The notes: generated by a model from the sequence alone, not told the origin. A DNA stretch of 64,000 bases from Anderseniella sp963700735 (GCA_963700735.1 CAVOYR010000003.1:124001-188000), one strand, 5' to 3'; positions 53,409 through 62,723 are shown, counted from the stretch's first letter. Numbers and translations are program-made.

Positions 53409-53851
53409 GATCCCTCCAGTCCCATGTGGGCGCGGACGGCGTCGAACCCGGTCTGGTAGATGTTTTCGGATACCATCGTCTTCAGCTCGTTCTCGCGGCC
53501 CTTGGGCGTGTCGAACCGGCATTCCCAGTGCCAGAAGGTCCGGTCGCCGTCGGTGACCGGCGCCAGCCGGACGTGCGCGACGTAATTCAGCAGGGGCACG
53601 GGCGTCTCCAGCAGGCAATAGCTGAAGGCCATGTCGGCATCCGAAAGCGTCAGCAGCTGCTCGCGAAGTTCCGACCCGTCGCCAAGGTGAAACCGCCGCA
53701 CGCAGCCGACCTTGTCGGAGGGGTATCCCTGGTCAACCTTGCTGTCCGCCACGGCAGGGTGCCACTCGTCATGGCCGTTGAAGTCACGCAGGACCTCCCA
53801 CACGTCTTCAATGGGTGCGTCCAGGACGGTGCTCTTGACGATCCTGACCAT
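53405..53851 (-). CDS. SRPBCC-family protein 1 (polyketide-cyclase/CoxG-like fold)
   Basis: A 148-residue helix-grip protein (VWEVLRDFNGHDEWHPAVADS, VGCVRRFHLGDGSELREQLL, TDGDRTFWHWECRF). Such proteins bind hydrophobic ligands; CoxG members tether Mo hydroxylases to the membrane. It lacks a membrane tail. Clearly paralogous to the next gene upstream (shared DFN-x-x-x-x-WHP, VGC, LSD-x-DM and PVTDG-x-RTF blocks), so a tandem duplication. Confidence 0.85.
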   Translation of the reverse strand: MVRIVKSTVLDAPIEDVWEVLRDFNGHDEWHPAVADSKVDQGYPSDKVGCVRRFHLGDGSELREQLLTLSDADMAFSYCLLETPVPLLNYVAHVRLAPVTDGDRTFWHWECRFDTPKGRENELKTMVSENIYQTGFDAVRAHMGLEGS

Positions 53852-54288
53852 CAGCGCACCAGGCTACGTTGCAGGGCCGCGAAGCCCGCCAGGAAGACAT
53901 CCGTGCCGATGCCGTTGACCAGGCCTTCGGCCGCAGCATCGTCGCACTCGAATTCGGCGGTCCACTCCGCAAAGGTCCTGTTTCCATCCGTAACCGGCGT
54001 CAGCCGGATCGTGGCGATGTAGTCGGTCAGCGGCATCGGGCTTTCGAGGATCGAATACGTGCAGAACATGTCGTAGTCGCTCAGGCCCAGGAGCTTCTCC
54101 CGGATCCGGTCACCGTTCTGCAGGTGAAAGTCGCGAATGCAGCCCACCCGGTCGGATGGCTCGCCATTCTCGATCCGGCTGTCGCGGATGCGGGGATGCC
54201 AGCGTGGCAGGGCGTTGAAGTCGCGCACGCGCTCCCAGACCCTTGCCGCAGGCGCGTCGATAACCGATGAGACATATACACGTGGCAT
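53851..54288 (-). CDS. SRPBCC-family protein 2 (paralogue)
   Basis: A 145-residue protein of the same fold as its neighbour (VWERVRDFNALPRWHPRIRDS, VGCIRDFHLQNGDRIREKLL, VTDGNRTFAEWTAEFE). Its ATG abuts the flotillin stop, and its stop meets the next start. Retention of two copies suggests a heterodimer or two ligands, which is inference. Confidence 0.85.
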   Translation of the reverse strand: MPRVYVSSVIDAPAARVWERVRDFNALPRWHPRIRDSRIENGEPSDRVGCIRDFHLQNGDRIREKLLGLSDYDMFCTYSILESPMPLTDYIATIRLTPVTDGNRTFAEWTAEFECDDAAAEGLVNGIGTDVFLAGFAALQRSLVR

Positions 54289-57205
54289 TTATTTCTTGCC
54301 CCGTCCGCCGGTGGAAGGTTCATCGCCCTTCGGTGAACCACCTTCCCCACTACCCTTGGCCGCACCCTTCTGCACGGCATCCGAGATGCGCTGCATGTCG
54401 GACGCCTCGCGGATCAGCCCGCCCTGCTTTGCGATGCCGCCACCGTCGATGCCGATGTCGGACAAGAGCGAGTTCGATCAGCGGCGCCTGCACCCGGTAG
54501 CGCAGGGCCGAGTTGATGACCTCGTCGGTCGGACTGCCGCCGCCCCCGCCAAGGCCGCCGGACATGCCATCGAGCTGCATGATGCGTATGTCCTGGATCT
54601 TCTCGAGCGGCTTGACCGACGCTGCAACGATACCCTCCACATGCTCCAGCAGTTTCCGGCGGAACAGCGATGCGCGGGCCGGGTCGGTGAGCACGTTCTC
54701 GGCTTCGTTGATGAGCTTCTGGGCCTCGGCCTCGACAGCCCTGCGGACCTTCTCCGCTTCGGCAATGAGCTTTGCTTCTTCTGCCGCCTTCTCGGCCATC
54801 GTCACGTCGATGGACTTGCGGCGGTTGGCAGCCTCGGTTTCGCGAACCGTCTTGACCTTCTCCTCGGCCACGGCAGCCTTGGCACGGGCGACATCGGCCT
54901 CGGCGCGGGCAGCACTTTCCTCCAGCGACTTCTGGTAGAGCACGATGGCCTTTTCCATCTGCGCTGTCTCGACATTCTGTTCGCGCGTGACTTCCAGGCG
55001 GCGGCGCACGGTCTCGTGGTCGATCCGGATCTCGTCGAGGCCACGTTCGGAGGCCACCCTCGCCCGCTCGATCTCCTCCTGGCTGGCGATTTCCGCCTCG
55101 CGGAGGGTTTGCACACGAGCGACCTCGAGTTGCTCCAGCGCACGCCGGCGTTCAAGCCGCGCGGTTTCCAGCGCCTTTTCGCGGGCAACCTCTGCCACCT
55201 CGATGGCACGCCGGGCCATGATCTCGGCTTCCTTGACATTGGCTTCGGCCGCAGCGCGCTGCGCCTTGGTCTCGGCCAGTTCCACGACACGCTGTTCCTC
55301 GGCCTGCTCCACGATCCGCCGGCGGGCGATATCCGTCACCTCGCGGGCCTTCTGGCTGGCGATACGCTCCTGTTCCAGCGCCAGTTCTGCGGCGACGCGT
55401 GCCGTTTCCACAGCCTCGCGACGGGCAATCTCGGCAGATTCCAGCTGGCGATCGCGCTCGATTTCCTTGACGCGCACATCCTGGTCGGCAGCGATACGCT
55501 CTGCATCCAGCGCGCGCTTCTGGGCGATGCGGGCCTGTTCGACCGCTTCATCGGCGGCAACACGTGCTTCGTCAATGGCCTGGTTGCGGGCAATCTCGCG
55601 ACTGCTGGTCTCGCCGTCCGCCTCGATACGGGTCGCGGCGATCTGCTTCTCGCGGGCAATGCGGGCAGATTCCACCGCTTCGCTCGCGGCGATCTCGGCT
55701 GCATCCACGGCCTGCTTGCGTTCGATTTCCAGCTCGCGGATACGCTTGTCCTCGGATATCCGGGTTTCGCTGATCTGGGCATCCTGAAGGATGCGCATCC
55801 GCTCGATGGTCTCACGTGCAGCGATCTCTGCCTCGTCCAGTGCCATCTGGCGGGCGATCTCGCGCTGGCGGATGTCCTCCTCGCCCTTGATCCGGGTTTG
55901 CGCCAGCAACAGGTCCTGGGCCATGCGGCGCTTCTCGTTTGCCTCGTTCGCCGCAATCTCGGCGTCGCGGGTCGACTTCTGCCGCTCGATCTCCAGTGCC
56001 TGCGTTTCGCGGTCCTTGGCGATGCGGGCTTCAGACAGCGCCTTCTCCTGCGTGATCCGGGCGCGCTCGATCACCTCGCGGGCGCCAATCTCGGCCTCCT
56101 CGACGATGCGCTTGCGCTCGATCTCCTTGGCCTCCGTCTCCTGCTCGTTCAGGATGCGGGCCTCGTTGACCGCGCGTTCCTGGAGGATGCGTGCCGTATC
56201 GGTCGCTTCGCGGGCGGCGATCTCCTCGGCATCGATTTCCCTCTGGCGGGCAATCTCGTGCGAGCGGACCGACCGCTCCGACGCTATGCGTGCTTCGGCC
56301 ACGGAACGCTGGTTCGATATCCGGGCCTTTTCTATCGCTTCCTGGGCCGAGATCTGGGCCGACTCTGCCTCGGTCTCGCGCTCGGCGCGCTCGCGCGCCA
56401 GTTCCGCGCGCTGCTGCGCACGGCGGGTTTCGACGTCGCGCTCCTGACTCAGGCGCGCTTCCTCGCTCTCACGCTCGATCTCAAGGACATGCTTTTCTGC
56501 TTCGAGGTTGCGCGAGCGGATCTTGATCATCGAGTCCTGCTCGATATCGTTGCGCAGCTTGCGGCGTTCCTCGATATCCTTGATCAGCGACGTCAAGCCC
56601 TCGGCATCGAACCGGTTCGACGGGTTGAAATACTCCAGCGCCGTCTGGTCGATGTCGATGATCGCCACGCTTTCCAGTTCCAGCCCGTTCTTCTCGAGGT
56701 CCTCCTGCGCCTGCTCCTTGACGCGGGCAACATAGGCACCGCGGTTCTCGTGCATCTCGCCCATGTCCATTTCGGCGGCGACGGCACGCAGCGCACTTTC
56801 GAACTTGCCCGAGAGCAGACCGTGCAGGTTCTGCGCCTCCAGCGTCCGGCGGCCCAGCGTAGAGGCCGCCTTCGACACCGACGCCTTGTCGGAACGGACA
56901 CGGACGTAAAATTCAGCCTCCACGTCCACGCGCATCCGGTCCCTGGTGATCAGCGCTTCCTCGCGGGTGCGTTTCACGGCAAGTGGCAGGGTGTTCATGT
57001 TGACCGGCGTCGTGTCGTGGATGATCGGCCAGACGAAAGCGCCGCCGTCGATCACCACCTTCTCACCGAGGAAGCCGGTCCTGACGAACGCGACTTCCTT
57101 TGTCGAGCGCCGGTATAGCCACTGCATGACCCAGTAGATGATGGCGATGACCACCACCGCCACGATGAGCCAGAGGATCAGCTGTCCGATTAGTTGGCCA
57201 CTCAT
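54289..57205 (-). CDS. Giant flotillin-type SPFH protein with tandem coiled-coil repeats (one-base frameshift near the C-terminus)
   Basis: About 970 residues when the frameshift is mended; flotillins usually have 450-650. Residues 7-30 are a membrane hairpin and residues 33-210 an SPFH domain (VVIDGGAFVWPIIHDTTPVNM, NTLPLAVKR, ALRAVAAEMDMGEMHENR). From about 273 a coiled coil contains eight 44-residue repeats. Near 54473 one extra base throws the frame off; the other frame continues LLSDIGIDGGGIAKQGGLIR and ends RGKK with a stop at 54289, abutting the SRPBCC start. GGAGG lies 8 nt before the ATG. It may build a large membrane scaffold in this operon. Confidence 0.87.
55334..56389 (-). repeat. 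Eight tandem 132-bp units encoding 44-residue coiled-coil repeats
   Basis: Units begin at protein residues 273, 317, 361, 405, 449, 493, 537 and 581, with exactly 44 residues each and no gaps. The consensus runs EIERxRxxxxAEIAAREAxE, then xARIxQExAxxEARIxxExE and four more residues. A degenerate ninth unit follows to about residue 668. The repeats are diverged at DNA level, so they are old and maintained, not slippage. Confidence 0.85.
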
Positions 57206-57229
57206 GCCATTACCTCCACACGATGCACG

Positions 57230-58057
57230 TCAACGGCCCCTGATGGCCTTGAAAGCGCGCGTTTGTTCTGTCAGCGCGACCTCGGCCGGCAAGCGCTCCA
57301 TCGAGGATGCGCCATAGAAACCGTGGCAGTTCGCTGTGCTTTTCAGAATGAATTCGGCATCCCCGGGCGTGGCGACCGGGCCGCCATGCACAAGGACCAT
57401 GACGTCCGGGTTGGCCTTCAGCGCGGCCTCGGACCAGGCATCTACCAATGCCGGGCAGTCCTTGAGCGTCAGCGCCGTTTCTGCCCCGATGGAGCCCCCC
57501 GTGGTCAGGCCCAGGTGGCAGACGATAATGTCCGCGCCCGCTTCCGCCATCGCCCTGGCGGTGTCCTCGCCAAAGACGTAGGGCGTGGTGAGCAAGTCCT
57601 TCTGGCGGGCCATTCGGATCATGTCGACTTCCAGCCCGAAGCCCATTCCCGTTTCTTCGAGGTTGGCGCGAAAGGTGCCGTCGATCAGGCCAACCGTCGG
57701 GAAGTTCTGGACGCCCGCAAAGCCGATCCTCTTCAACTCGTCGAGGAACTTGTCCATCAGCCTGAACGGGTCGGTCGCGCAGACGCCAGCCAGCACCGGC
57801 GTCTTGCGGGCCACGGGCAGGACCTCGGACGCCATTTCCACGACGATCGCGTTTGCGTCTCCGTAGGGCATCAAGCCCGCAAGGCTGCCCCGCCCGGCCA
57901 TCCGGTAGCGCCCTGAATTGTAGATCACGATCAGGTCGATGCCGCCTGCTTCCTCGCACTTGGCGGAAAGGCCGGTGCCTGCCCCGCCGCCAACAATCGG
58001 TACCCCTTTCGCCACCATGTCGCGAAAGCGCGACAATATGCTTTGCCGGTCAATCAT
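57230..58057 (-). CDS. Phosphoenolpyruvate-hydrolase-family TIM-barrel protein
   Basis: A 275-residue barrel (PIVGGGAGTGLSAKCEEAGGID, LIVIYNSGRYRMAGRGSLAG, GVCATDPFRLMDKFL, FAGVQNFPTVGLIDG, VCHLGLTTGGSIGA, VLVHGGPVATPGDAEFIL). It belongs to the family annotated as PEP hydrolase-like/TIM-barrel signalling proteins, commonly found beside Tm-1-like genes. The substrate is not established. Its start overlaps the LivF-Tm-1 gene (ATGA) and it precedes the flotillin gene by 24 bp. Confidence 0.85.
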   Translation of the reverse strand: MIDRQSILSRFRDMVAKGVPIVGGGAGTGLSAKCEEAGGIDLIVIYNSGRYRMAGRGSLAGLMPYGDANAIVVEMASEVLPVARKTPVLAGVCATDPFRLMDKFLDELKRIGFAGVQNFPTVGLIDGTFRANLEETGMGFGLEVDMIRMARQKDLLTTPYVFGEDTARAMAEAGADIIVCHLGLTTGGSIGAETALTLKDCPALVDAWSEAALKANPDVMVLVHGGPVATPGDAEFILKSTANCHGFYGASSMERLPAEVALTEQTRAFKAIRGR

Positions 58058-60261
58058 TTCTGCACCCTTCTGAGCTTGGGAAGCCGCCCGTCGTGAAGCT
58101 CGCGGAAGGCGGACACCACGGCGGCAGCGAATTCCGGCTCATTGATGTTGTAGGGCAGCCGGATCAGACGGCGCGCCGCCGTCTGGCGCACAGTGTCCTC
58201 AAGTGCGGTGAACAGTGCGTGGCGCGCTTGCGGGTCGTCGAAGGGTTGGCCTGCCGCATCCAGCGCCGAGACACCGCCCTCTGGCAGGAAGAAGCGGACA
58301 GGGGCTTCCATTTCATTCAGCCGCCCGCCGATCAACCGGCCCATGCGCGTGTTCTCCTCGGGCGCGGTACGCATCAGCGTTATCTGCGGATTGTGATTGT
58401 AGAAGACACGGCCCCGGTACTTGTCCGGCACGGTCTCGGGTGCGCCGAAATTCACCATGTCGAGCGCGCCGACAGATCCGACATAGGGCATCTTGCGCCG
58501 GATGATGGCGCCGAAGCGGTCACCGGTTGCAGGAAACACGCCGCCCATCATCATGTCGCAGATTTCAGTCGTCGTGAGGTCGATCACGCCTTCGATCTTG
58601 CCCCCGTCGATCAGCTTCTCCATGGCCTGACCGCCGATCCCGGTCGCGTGGAAGACCAGGCAGTCATAGTCAGACTCCAGGTCCTTCGAGATCTGGCGGA
58701 TGGCCGTCGTGGTGACGCCGAACATCGTCAGCCCGATTGCCGGTTTCGCCGTCTGCCGGGCAGGTGCGCCCTGCCGCGCCTTCACCATGCCGATCATTGC
58801 GTTTGCAGCGTTGGCGAGCACCTCGCCCGTGATCGCATTGAGGCCCTGCACATCAGCGACCGATGGCATCAGGGTAATGTCGGAGGGACCGACGTACTTC
58901 GACACCTCGCCCGAGGCGACGGTCGACACGATCAGCTTCGGCACGCCCACCGGCAGTGCGCGCATGGCCGGTGCCACGATCGCTGTGCCGCCCGATCCAC
59001 CCGCAGAGAGTACGCCCATAACGCCGTCCTGCCGCGCCATCCAGTTGGCGAAGGCCATGGTCATGCCCGCCACCGATTGCCCCCGGTCGCCGGTAAAGAC
59101 ACCCGCAGCACCGCGCGGATGGAACGCGGCAATCTGGTGCGCCGGTATCTCGGCCCCGGAATGGCCACCGCTGGTCGACAGATCCACCATCCTCACCGGC
59201 AGCCCGGCGGCGCGGATCAGGTCGCGCATATAGCGCAGTTCATCACCCTTGGTGTCCAGCGTTCCAGCCACCAGCACCACCTTCTCGCCGCGCGCAGCCA
59301 GTGGCCGCAGCTCGGCCTCGACCCCGCTCGCGGTGGGCAAGCCTGTCGTCAGGACGCGCGCCGCAAGCTCGATCTGCGCCACTGGTGCCGGAGCAGACCA
59401 GCGTGTCGGTGGCTTCGGGTTGGACTTGTAGACCTTGATAGACCGCGGCCCCTTCGGCTGGGCGGCAGCATCTGCGCCCTGCTCATCCGGTTGTGTTTCC
59501 GCCGTCTCCGGCGCATCATCATGCGCATGCCGGCCGACACCCAGAAGCCGTTGCTGAAGGGCGCGGTCTGCGGCCAGTTCGAGCGCCGGCACGATGCGGT
59601 TGACCCGCCCGTTCACCATGATCGCCACGCGCTCGGCCACCGCACAGGCGACGCCGATGTTCTGTTCGATCACGAGTACGTCCATCTCGCCTTCGGCGGC
59701 GAGCGTCAGCAGCATCTCCTCGACCTGTGCCACGATCACCGGGGCAAGGCCCTCGGTCGGCTCGTCCATGATCAGCAGCCGGGGATTGGCCAGCAGAGCG
59801 CGCGCGATGGCCAGCATCTGCTGCTCGCCGCCAGAAAGCTGCGCGCCGCCGTTTCGCTTGCGCTCGGCCAGCCGTGGGAAAGTAGTGTAGATCCGCTCCG
59901 AACTCCACGCCCCGCCCTTTTTCTCGACCATCTTCAGGTGTTCGTCGACGGTCAGCGACCGCCAAAGCCGCCTGCCCTGCGGCACGTAACCGATGCCCAT
60001 CCGCGCAATGTCGGCAGACGACCGCCCCAGCAACGACTGCCCCTGGAAACTGATGGAACCGGACGCGGCAGGCACCATCCCCATGATGGTCTTGCAAAGC
60101 GTGGTTTTGCCCATGCCGTTTCGGCCAACGACAGACAGCACGCCGGACTCCAGCCTGAGATCAACGCCCTGCAGCGCATGCGATGCGCCGTAGTAGACGT
60201 TCAGGCCCCGGACCTCGAGCACGGCGGGGCCGCTACGGCTGGTGTCGCGGCGCTCACTCAC
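58054..60261 (-). CDS. LivF-type ABC ATPase fused to a Tm-1-like (UPF0261) domain
   Basis: A 735-residue protein from a GTG. Residues 14-240 are a LivF-type ATPase (Walker A GRNGMGKTT at 46-54, signature LSGGEQQMLAIARAL, Walker B LLIMDEPTEGLAP). An acidic, proline-rich linker covers about 243-310. Residues 315-735 are a Tm-1-like ATP-binding domain (VVLVAGTLDTKGDEL, SAGGSGGTAIVAPAMRALP, TMFGVTTTAIRQI, FHATGIGGQAMEKLI). Fusion of a transporter ATPase to Tm-1 is unusual and ties uptake to an enzymatic or ligand-sensing step. It overlaps livG by 8 bp. Confidence 0.88.
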   Translation of the reverse strand: MSERRDTSRSGPAVLEVRGLNVYYGASHALQGVDLRLESGVLSVVGRNGMGKTTLCKTIMGMVPAASGSISFQGQSLLGRSSADIARMGIGYVPQGRRLWRSLTVDEHLKMVEKKGGAWSSERIYTTFPRLAERKRNGGAQLSGGEQQMLAIARALLANPRLLIMDEPTEGLAPVIVAQVEEMLLTLAAEGEMDVLVIEQNIGVACAVAERVAIMVNGRVNRIVPALELAADRALQQRLLGVGRHAHDDAPETAETQPDEQGADAAAQPKGPRSIKVYKSNPKPPTRWSAPAPVAQIELAARVLTTGLPTASGVEAELRPLAARGEKVVLVAGTLDTKGDELRYMRDLIRAAGLPVRMVDLSTSGGHSGAEIPAHQIAAFHPRGAAGVFTGDRGQSVAGMTMAFANWMARQDGVMGVLSAGGSGGTAIVAPAMRALPVGVPKLIVSTVASGEVSKYVGPSDITLMPSVADVQGLNAITGEVLANAANAMIGMVKARQGAPARQTAKPAIGLTMFGVTTTAIRQISKDLESDYDCLVFHATGIGGQAMEKLIDGGKIEGVIDLTTTEICDMMMGGVFPATGDRFGAIIRRKMPYVGSVGALDMVNFGAPETVPDKYRGRVFYNHNPQITLMRTAPEENTRMGRLIGGRLNEMEAPVRFFLPEGGVSALDAAGQPFDDPQARHALFTALEDTVRQTAARRLIRLPYNINEPEFAAAVVSAFRELHDGRLPKLRRVQK

Positions 60262-61051
60262 GGCCGTCTCCCAGGTACAGTTCCTGCACCTCCTGGTCGT
60301 TTTCGATTTCTTCCGGCGTTCCTTCCTTGAAGATGCGGCCGTTGTGCATCATCGTCACGCTTTCGACCACGCGCAGGGCGACGTCCATGTCGTGCTCGAT
60401 GATGATGTAGCCGATATGCTTTGGCAGGCCGTTCAGGATGGCGATCAGTTCGGCGCGTTCAGTCGGCGACAGACCCGCTGCAGGTTCATCGAACAGGATG
60501 ACCCGAGGCGCGCCTGCCAGCGCCAGCGCAATCTCGAGCTGCCGCTGCTGGCCGTAGCTGAGATTGGCCACCGCCGTATCGCGCCACCTGGTCAGGTGAA
60601 CGGCGTCGATCAGTTCATCCGCACGGCTCACAAGCGTGTCGTTCTCCCGGGGCCTGATGAACGAAAACCGCCCGCGCGACACCCCCCGGCAGGCCAGATA
60701 GACGTTGTCCGCCACCGTGAGCCCGTTGAACAGCAGGCTGATCTGGTAGGTACGCCGCAGTCCTCGCCGGATGCGCTCATAGGCAGGGAACTGCGTCACG
60801 TCCTCGCCGAACAGCCGGATCGTGCCGCTCGTCGGCAGGAAATCCCCGGTCACGCAGTTGAACAGTGTAGTCTTGCCTGCCCCGTTCGACCCGAGGACCG
60901 CCCGCCGCTCGCCTGAGCGCACCGTCAGCGTGATGTCCGCAATCGCTGCGAGCGCGCCGAACATCTTGGTCACGCCCCTGAGTTCAATCGCGCTGCCGGA
61001 GCTGACGGAGCCAAGCCGTTCGGCGGCGGACGTGTCGTCGACGAGGGTCAT
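60254..61051 (-). CDS. livG: Branched-chain-type ABC transporter ATPase LivG
   Basis: A 265-residue ATPase. Walker A is GSNGAGKTT, and the LivG-type RRTYQISLLFNGLTVADNVYLA stands in the Q-loop region. The signature LSYGQQRQLEIALAL, Walker B VILFDEPAAGLSP and H-loop IIIEHDMDVAL follow. The start at 61051 overlaps the livM stop; an upstream start has no family support. Pairs with the LivF half of the next protein. Confidence 0.92.
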   Translation of the reverse strand: MTLVDDTSAAERLGSVSSGSAIELRGVTKMFGALAAIADITLTVRSGERRAVLGSNGAGKTTLFNCVTGDFLPTSGTIRLFGEDVTQFPAYERIRRGLRRTYQISLLFNGLTVADNVYLACRGVSRGRFSFIRPRENDTLVSRADELIDAVHLTRWRDTAVANLSYGQQRQLEIALALAGAPRVILFDEPAAGLSPTERAELIAILNGLPKHIGYIIIEHDMDVALRVVESVTMMHNGRIFKEGTPEEIENDQEVQELYLGDGRE

Positions 61052-62097
61052 TCTGCCCCTCCTGTCAGCGGATCGCGCAGCCGTGCGCGGCGGGCCCGCC
61101 AGCGCTCCCACAGACCGAGAACGCCGTCAGGCGAGAAGAACACCACCGCCAGGAAACCCAGGCCGATCAGCAGCTTGAAGCGTTCACCCGACATCCCGAA
61201 ACCCATCAGTACATCTGGCGAGAAGGTCCTCAGCAACACGTAGACCAATGCCCCGATGAACGGCCCGATTGGCCGGGCAATGCCGCCCACGACCGCGATG
61301 ACCAGAACATCAATGACGGCCGGAATGCCTGCCGTGCCCGGCGCAATCTGTGCATTCTGCCAGACGAGCAGGATGCCGCCGATGGCCGCGATGACGCTGG
61401 CAAAGGTGTAGGCCGCCACCCGGTGCGCCGTAACGTTGAAGCCGAGAGCCGCCATCCGTCTCGGGTTGTCCCGGCACCCCTGCAGCGCCAGGCCAAACGG
61501 CGCGCGGGAGACGTAGACAACTGCCGCGTAGCAGATCACCGCGCACCCGAGCGAGAGGTAATAGAATGGCACGGGTTGGCGCCAGTCGACGCCGAACAGC
61601 ATCGGCGGCACGACCAGATTGAACCCGGAATAGCCGTTGAAGATCGTGTAGTTCTGCCGCGTGAAATAGAAGAACGCCGCAGCAATCGCCAGGGTGATCA
61701 TGATCGTGTAGATACCCTCCGTCCGCACCGCCAGCGCACCAACCATGGTGCCGAACGTCGCCGCGATCACGATGGCGATGGGGATGTAGAGCCACCAGGG
61801 CAGCCCCATGCTGATCGCCGTCATGCCCGAGGTGCCGAAGATCGCGACCATGTAGCCGCCCATCGCCGCAACCGACATCTGGATCAGGCTGACCATGCCG
61901 CCGTAGCCGGCGAGGAACATGAGCGACAGCGCGATCATGCCAAGGATGAACGTCCAGCCCATGACCTGGAACAGGATAAAGTCGTTTGCCCAGACAGGCA
62001 TGGTCAGGAGCACCAGTGCGAGGGCCCACCACGGCATGGGAATGCGCTCGAACCAGCTGCGCTGGATGACAGTCTTGCTCGTGTCAACCAGCGCCAT
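61048..62097 (-). CDS. livM: Branched-chain-type ABC transporter permease LivM
   Basis: A 349-residue permease with about nine membrane segments and the LivM cytosolic loop GLALQGCRDNPRRMAALGFNV, then AVVGGIARPIGPFIGALVYVLL and a C-terminal VVFFSPDGVLGL. Together with LivH it would import an amino-acid-like, amide or urea-like compound. It starts 3 bp after livH. Confidence 0.92.
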   Translation of the reverse strand: MALVDTSKTVIQRSWFERIPMPWWALALVLLTMPVWANDFILFQVMGWTFILGMIALSLMFLAGYGGMVSLIQMSVAAMGGYMVAIFGTSGMTAISMGLPWWLYIPIAIVIAATFGTMVGALAVRTEGIYTIMITLAIAAAFFYFTRQNYTIFNGYSGFNLVVPPMLFGVDWRQPVPFYYLSLGCAVICYAAVVYVSRAPFGLALQGCRDNPRRMAALGFNVTAHRVAAYTFASVIAAIGGILLVWQNAQIAPGTAGIPAVIDVLVIAVVGGIARPIGPFIGALVYVLLRTFSPDVLMGFGMSGERFKLLIGLGFLAVVFFSPDGVLGLWERWRARRARLRDPLTGGAE

Positions 62098-62100
62098 TGC

Positions 62101-62527
62101 CTACCTCTGCCCCAACAGGCCTTGCGGCCGGAAAGCCAGCACGGCAGCCATGATCAGGAACGTGAACACCACCGAGTAGGTTGGCGCATAGACGAGGCCC
62201 AGTTGCTCGGAGAGACCAATGATCAGCGCCCCGATTGCAGCGCCGGGGATTGAGCCCATGCCGCCCACAATCACGACCACGAGGCTTGCCAGCAGGAACC
62301 GCGTGTCCTCGCCCGGCGACAACGACTGGAACGTGCCGCCGACGATCCCCGCCATACCTGCAAGGCCCGCGCCGAAAGCGAACACGGCGAGGAAAATGTA
62401 CTGGATGCGAACGCCGGAGGCCGCGAGCATTTCGCGGTCATCGACACCTGCGCGCACCAGCATTCCCAACCGGGTCTTGTTGAGGACGAGCCACATGGCG
62501 ATGCCGATGACGATGGCGGCAAACCGA
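62101..62527 (-). CDS. livH: Branched-chain-type ABC transporter permease LivH (N-terminal half lost at the join)
   Basis: The last 140 residues of a LivH permease are clear: FAAIVIGIAMWLVLNKTRLG, MLVRAGVDDREMLAASGVRI, VVIVGGMGSIPGAAIGALIIG, and VLAFRPQGLLGQR at the stop. Upstream of about 62,527 the frame no longer resembles LivH, and another frame encodes an outer-membrane-protein start. About 150 residues, the binding-protein gene and the operon promoter are therefore missing from the window. Confidence 0.85.
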
Positions 62528-62530
62528 GGA
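62524..62530. other. Probable chimeric sequence junction
   Basis: On the minus strand an OmpA-type N-terminus (EVMPHKEFSFGLVL) stops making sense at the base where livH (RFAAIVIGIAMWL) begins, with a few bases that fit both readings. The two coding styles and the gene types change at this point. Confidence 0.7.
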
Positions 62531-62723
62531 CTAGACCGAAGCTGAACTCCTTGTGGGGCATGACCTCCGTCCCGTTGACGGTGAAGTAGCCCCGCGTGTC
62601 TATGGCAGGACGGAAGAGGTGCAGGTCCATGCCGCCGCCGTGGAGGGTCGCCTCCTGCGCGCTCACGACGCGCGGCGAACCCGACGCCACGAGAACGAGC
62701 GCGAAGAGCCATGCGCGCCGCAC
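62528..62723 (-). CDS. OmpA-type outer-membrane protein, N-terminal fragment (foreign segment)
   Basis: A GTG at 62723 starts a Sec signal peptide (VRRAWLFALVLVASG, cleaved near VSA-QE) followed by LHLFRPAIDTRGYFTVNGTE and MPHKEFSFGLVL. This resembles the start of deltaproteobacterial/Myxococcota OmpA-like proteins. Only about 65 residues remain before the junction. Family assignment rests on this short stretch. Confidence 0.55.

Noticed and set aside
55334..56389. Flotillin repeats as a CRISPR-like or satellite array
   Set aside because: Units are 132 bp, diverged in DNA but conserved in protein and in frame, so they are coding repeats.
54137..57118. Long plus-strand open frame of 993 codons opposite the flotillin gene
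   Set aside because: It is the antisense of a repetitive coiled-coil gene in GC-rich DNA and has no family features; the minus-strand SPFH protein explains the openness.
57853..60330. Plus-strand open frame of 825 codons opposite the LivF-Tm-1 gene
   Set aside because: Composition is His/Arg/Gly-rich with no domain, and it is antisense to a clearly recognised protein.
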